Assembly (NCBI RefSeq): GCF_025994435.1
Contig: NZ_BAQK01000008.1
Span: forward strand, 62,001-126,000
Reading direction: 5' to 3'
DNA: 64,000 bases
Source of the DNA: Gluconacetobacter johannae
GTDB lineage: Bacteria; Pseudomonadota; Alphaproteobacteria; Acetobacterales; Acetobacteraceae
Shown: positions 61,592 through 64,000 of the stretch, piece after piece
Position numbering within the stretch: the stretch's first letter is position 1
Layout of the letters: every line of letters starts with the position of its first letter
Made by a program: the position numbers and the translations under genes
Notes under the pieces: model-generated
Databases searched by the model: none
Told to the model about the DNA's origin: nothing
The model's input: only the letters and a program-made list of their open reading frames with translations

Positions 61592-62352
61592 GACAGGACT
61601 CCCGCTTCGTTTTTCAATTTTTCGATCAGTTCATCGACCGACCCGACACGCATGCCGGCACTTCTCTGCTTCGGTTCGTCGGTGTGGATGACGCGCAGGC
61701 GCGGTGTCGGGTCGACACCAAAATCGGCGAGGCTTTTTTCTTCCAGTGGCTTTTTCTTCGCCTTCATGATGCTGGGAAGCGAGATGTAGCGCGGTTCGTT
61801 CAGGCGAAGATCCGTCGTGATGACGGCCGGCAGAGCCACCTTGATGACCTGCAGGCCACCGTCAATTTCACGCGTGACCACGGCACTGCCCGCCGAGATC
61901 TCGATCGCCGAGGCAAAGGTCGCCTGCCCCCACCCCAGGAGGCCCGCGAGCATCTGCCCGGTGGCATTCATGTCGTTGTCGATGGCCTGCTTGCCGGCAA
62001 TGACAAGATCGGGTTTTTCCTCCGCGACGATTTTCGCCAGGATCTTCGCCACCAGAAGTGGTTCGATATCCTGTTTCATATCGGATGTGGCGTCCACCAG
62101 GATGGCGCGATCCGCGCCCAGGGCCAGCGCCGTTCGCAGCGTCTCCTTCGCCTGCTGCGTACCGATGGAGATGGCGACGACCTCGCTGGCCACTCCTTTC
62201 TCCTTCATCCGCACGGCTTCCTCGAGGGCGATTTCGTCGAACGGATTCATCGACATCTTGACGTTGGATGTTTCAACGCCGCTACCGTCGGGGTTGACCC
62301 GGATTTTCACGTTGTAGTCAACCACACGTTTGACAGGAACAAGAAGTTTCAT
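61588..62352 (-). CDS. etfB: Electron transfer flavoprotein beta subunit
   Basis: The 254-residue EtfB begins MKLLVPVKRVVDYNVKIRV and has KMSMNPFDEIALEEAVRMKEKG, GADRAILVD, AGKQAIDNDMNATGQMLAGLLGWGQATFA and the ending helix typical of the AMP-binding subunit. AGGATCT precedes the ATG. It sits 16 bases downstream of the sugar isomerase gene on the same strand, an unusual context since etfBA is generally grouped with beta-oxidation or ETF-QO genes. Confidence 0.95.
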   Translation of the reverse strand: MKLLVPVKRVVDYNVKIRVNPDGSGVETSNVKMSMNPFDEIALEEAVRMKEKGVASEVVAISIGTQQAKETLRTALALGADRAILVDATSDMKQDIEPLLVAKILAKIVAEEKPDLVIAGKQAIDNDMNATGQMLAGLLGWGQATFASAIEISAGSAVVTREIDGGLQVIKVALPAVITTDLRLNEPRYISLPSIMKAKKKPLEEKSLADFGVDPTPRLRVIHTDEPKQRSAGMRVGSVDELIEKLKNEAGVLS

Positions 62353-62368
62353 GACAGATCCTGTTTGT

Positions 62369-63238
62369 TCAGCAGACAGTGCGAAACCGTTCGACCATCA
62401 CGTCCAGAACGTCGGCCGGATCGCGCTTCCACCAGTTGTCGGCGGAAAAAATTTCGACTTCGCAGAAACTCCGGTACCCTGCGGCCTCCACGGCGGCACG
62501 GATCCCTCTGATATCGGCCACGCCGTCACCCATCATGCCGCGATCGAGAAGCACGTCGGCGGTGTCGGCCAGCCAGTCGCACAGATGAAAGCCGAGGATA
62601 CGGCGCCCGGCGCGGGTGATCTGCCTGGGCAAATCGCCGTCCCACCAGACATGGTAGATGTCGATGGCGACACCCAGCGCCTCATCGTCGATCCAGTCGC
62701 ACAGGTCGAGCGCCTCGCGCGTCGTCACGAGGCAGGACCGGTTTCCGCCATACACCGGGTGCAGTGGCTCAAGCGCCAGTTTCACGCCGGCCTCGCGGGC
62801 CCACGGCAGCGCGTTGGCCACCCGCTCCGCGACGATTTTCAGGCTCTCGCCCATGCCTTTGGTCCCGGGGGCGACGCCGCCCGTGACGATCGTCAGCACC
62901 GGTGCGCCGACCGCCGCCGCCTGGTCGATCGCGCGGCGGAAATCGTCGGCAATCGCCGTGCCATCCCGTTCGGCAAGCGGCCCGACCAGGAAGGGGGTAC
63001 GACACAGGCCGACGACCTCTATCCCGGATCGACGGGCATAGTCGCCGATGGCGGCCGCCCGCCCCGCCAGTTCCCGACGCCAGAAGACGATGCCGCCGAT
63101 ACCGCGTTCGGCACAGGCGTCGATGACGCGTTCGGGTGACCAGCCGGCGCCGGCACCTTCGACATTGTGACCAAGCGTGGCGGTATTCAGCGCCAGTGCG
63201 GTGTGGTCATGGCGGAAGTCACGCATCACTTGCGCCAT
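62369..63238 (-). CDS. Sugar phosphate isomerase/epimerase (xylose isomerase-like TIM barrel)
   Basis: The 289-residue barrel has the AP-endonuclease-2 family metal ligands: LALEPLHPVYGG (Glu), VAIDIYHVWWDG (Asp, His), LGFHLCDWL (His) and SFCEVEIFS (Glu). Family members isomerise or epimerise ketoses and keto-sugars. The start at 63238 overlaps the DUF993 gene by 20 bases, showing coupling. In other genomes this type of enzyme is repeatedly paired with DUF993 proteins in sugar or polyol clusters. Confidence 0.88.
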   Translation of the reverse strand: MAQVMRDFRHDHTALALNTATLGHNVEGAGAGWSPERVIDACAERGIGGIVFWRRELAGRAAAIGDYARRSGIEVVGLCRTPFLVGPLAERDGTAIADDFRRAIDQAAAVGAPVLTIVTGGVAPGTKGMGESLKIVAERVANALPWAREAGVKLALEPLHPVYGGNRSCLVTTREALDLCDWIDDEALGVAIDIYHVWWDGDLPRQITRAGRRILGFHLCDWLADTADVLLDRGMMGDGVADIRGIRAAVEAAGYRSFCEVEIFSADNWWKRDPADVLDVMVERFRTVC

Positions 63239-64000
63239 ACAGCGCCAGAAGCGTTTTCATGCGCTTCACGGCAAGGTCCGGGTCCCGCAGCAGGCCGCAG
63301 CCGTCGGCCAGGCGGAAGATATCGACGAAGTCCGGCAGCGGGCGCATGGATTGCGCGCCGTTCAGCATGATGAAATGGTCCTGGAACCCATTCAGCCACG
63401 CCAGGAAGACGACTCCGGTCTTGTAATACTGGGTGGGGGCCCGGAAAATGAGGCGCGCCAGCGGCACGGTCGGATCGAGCGTTGCGCGGAACCCCGCGGC
63501 GTCGCCTTCGCCCAGTTGCCTGACCGCCGTCACCGCCGCCACCGCGATCGGGTCGAAAATACCCAGAAGGGCATGGCTGAAGCCCTGGGCGTCGCCTTCG
63601 ATCAGCTCGGGATAATTGAAGTCGTCTCCGGTATACATGCGAACGCCCGCAGGCAGACGCCGTCGCAGGCGGATTTCCTTGTCCTTGTCGAGAAGGGAAA
63701 TCTTGATTCCGTCGACGCGGTCCCGGCTTTCCTCGATGATGGACAGGACCGTCTCCAGCGCGGCGTCAAAATCCTGGCTGCCCCAATAGCCTTCCAGGGC
63801 CGGGTCGAACATCTCGCCCAGCCAGTGCAGGATGACCGGCTGATCGCTGTTCGACAGCACCTGACGGTAGACGCGTCTGTAATCGTCGGGACCTCTTGCC
63901 ACGCGGGCAAGGGCGCGGCTCGCCATCAGGATCAGCCGGCCGCCCAATGCCTGGATCGCCTCGGCCTGCAGCATGTAGCCCCGGATGACGTCGTCAACAG
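63219..64000 (-). CDS. DUF993 family protein, C-terminal part (5' end outside window)
   Basis: The frame runs from beyond the right edge (VDDVIRGYMLQAEAIQAL at the edge) to its stop at 63219. The visible 259 residues match the dihydrodipicolinate-synthase-like DUF993 family: GGRLILMASRALARVARGPDDY, QPVILHWLGEMFDPALEGYWG, KISLLDKDKE-type block and YTGDDFNYPELIEGD. Function is unproven; the fold predicts a Schiff-base aldolase or lyase on a keto sugar (a lysine is present in VDGIKISLLDK). Roughly the first third of the family's length is missing. Confidence 0.85.
   Translation of the reverse strand, partial: VDDVIRGYMLQAEAIQALGGRLILMASRALARVARGPDDYRRVYRQVLSNSDQPVILHWLGEMFDPALEGYWGSQDFDAALETVLSIIEESRDRVDGIKISLLDKDKEIRLRRRLPAGVRMYTGDDFNYPELIEGDAQGFSHALLGIFDPIAVAAVTAVRQLGEGDAAGFRATLDPTVPLARLIFRAPTQYYKTGVVFLAWLNGFQDHFIMLNGAQSMRPLPDFVDIFRLADGCGLLRDPDLAVKRMKTLLALYGASDA

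Overview
ORGANISM. High-GC, densely packed DNA with many ATGA or TGATG start/stop overlaps. Gene content includes a urease operon with free gamma and beta subunits, a urtABCDE urea transporter, a tryptophan-tryptophylquinone (TTQ) amine dehydrogenase, several molybdenum hydroxylases and much periplasmic oxidative metabolism. This points to an alphaproteobacterium, most likely an acetic acid bacterium (Acetobacteraceae, Gluconacetobacter/Komagataeibacter-like). The family assignment is inference from gene content only. No rRNA, tRNA, CRISPR array, insertion sequence, integrase or phage gene was seen.

LAYOUT. (1) 1-3.4 kb: the tail of a sugar-acid-type MFS permease, a two-repeat NIPSNAP protein, a 3-mercaptopyruvate-type sulfurtransferase and an outer-membrane Phenol_MetA_deg protein. 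(2) 3.4-8.4 kb: a decaying segment. It holds an intact DUF3300-DUF2950 pair, the C-terminal half of their usual HAD-hydrolase neighbour, and the remains of a Bat aerotolerance operon (a short BatD-like gene and a truncated, frameshifted VWA/TPR gene). (3) 8.5-9.5 kb: an EamA transporter with a very histidine-rich tail. (4) 9.7-40.1 kb: one coherent nitrogen-acquisition island. It runs: two tandem exported ureohydrolases, a small secreted protein, ureDABCEFG, a TonB receptor (opposite strand), an NCS1 permease-histidine kinase-receiver fusion with a LuxR-type response regulator, a mau/aau-type TTQ amine dehydrogenase operon (B-E-D-A, cytochrome c, PpiC, HupE/UreJ, TPR-sulfotransferase), urtABCDE, and a Tat-exported molybdenum hydroxylase overlapping urtE. 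(5) 40.3-49.6 kb: a mixed metabolic block with an MFS exporter, a histidine phosphatase, an isochorismatase-like hydrolase, a PaoABC-type aldehyde oxidoreductase, a pyruvate-oxidase-like ThDP enzyme and a duplicated DUF6328 membrane protein. (6) 49.9-64 kb: a carbohydrate or polyol catabolic block with transketolase, an ExuT-like MFS permease and a long minus-strand cluster (DUF993, sugar isomerase, EtfB, EtfA, aldo/keto reductase, a four-gene ribose-type ABC importer, zinc polyol dehydrogenase).

HOW THE ISLAND MAY WORK. Both ureohydrolases carry signal peptides. The first keeps the full arginase-family metal site. The second has Ser in place of one metal-binding Asp and looks like a pseudoenzyme partner. 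The model is as follows. A guanidino compound enters through the TonB receptor and is sensed by the permease-kinase. It is hydrolysed in the periplasm to urea plus an amine. UrtABCDE imports the urea for the cytoplasmic nickel urease, and the TTQ dehydrogenase oxidises the amine in the periplasm. The coupled molybdenum hydroxylase may take the aldehyde further. The substrate is unknown (agmatine, guanidine and guanidino acids are candidates). The genes and motifs are seen; the linked pathway is inference.
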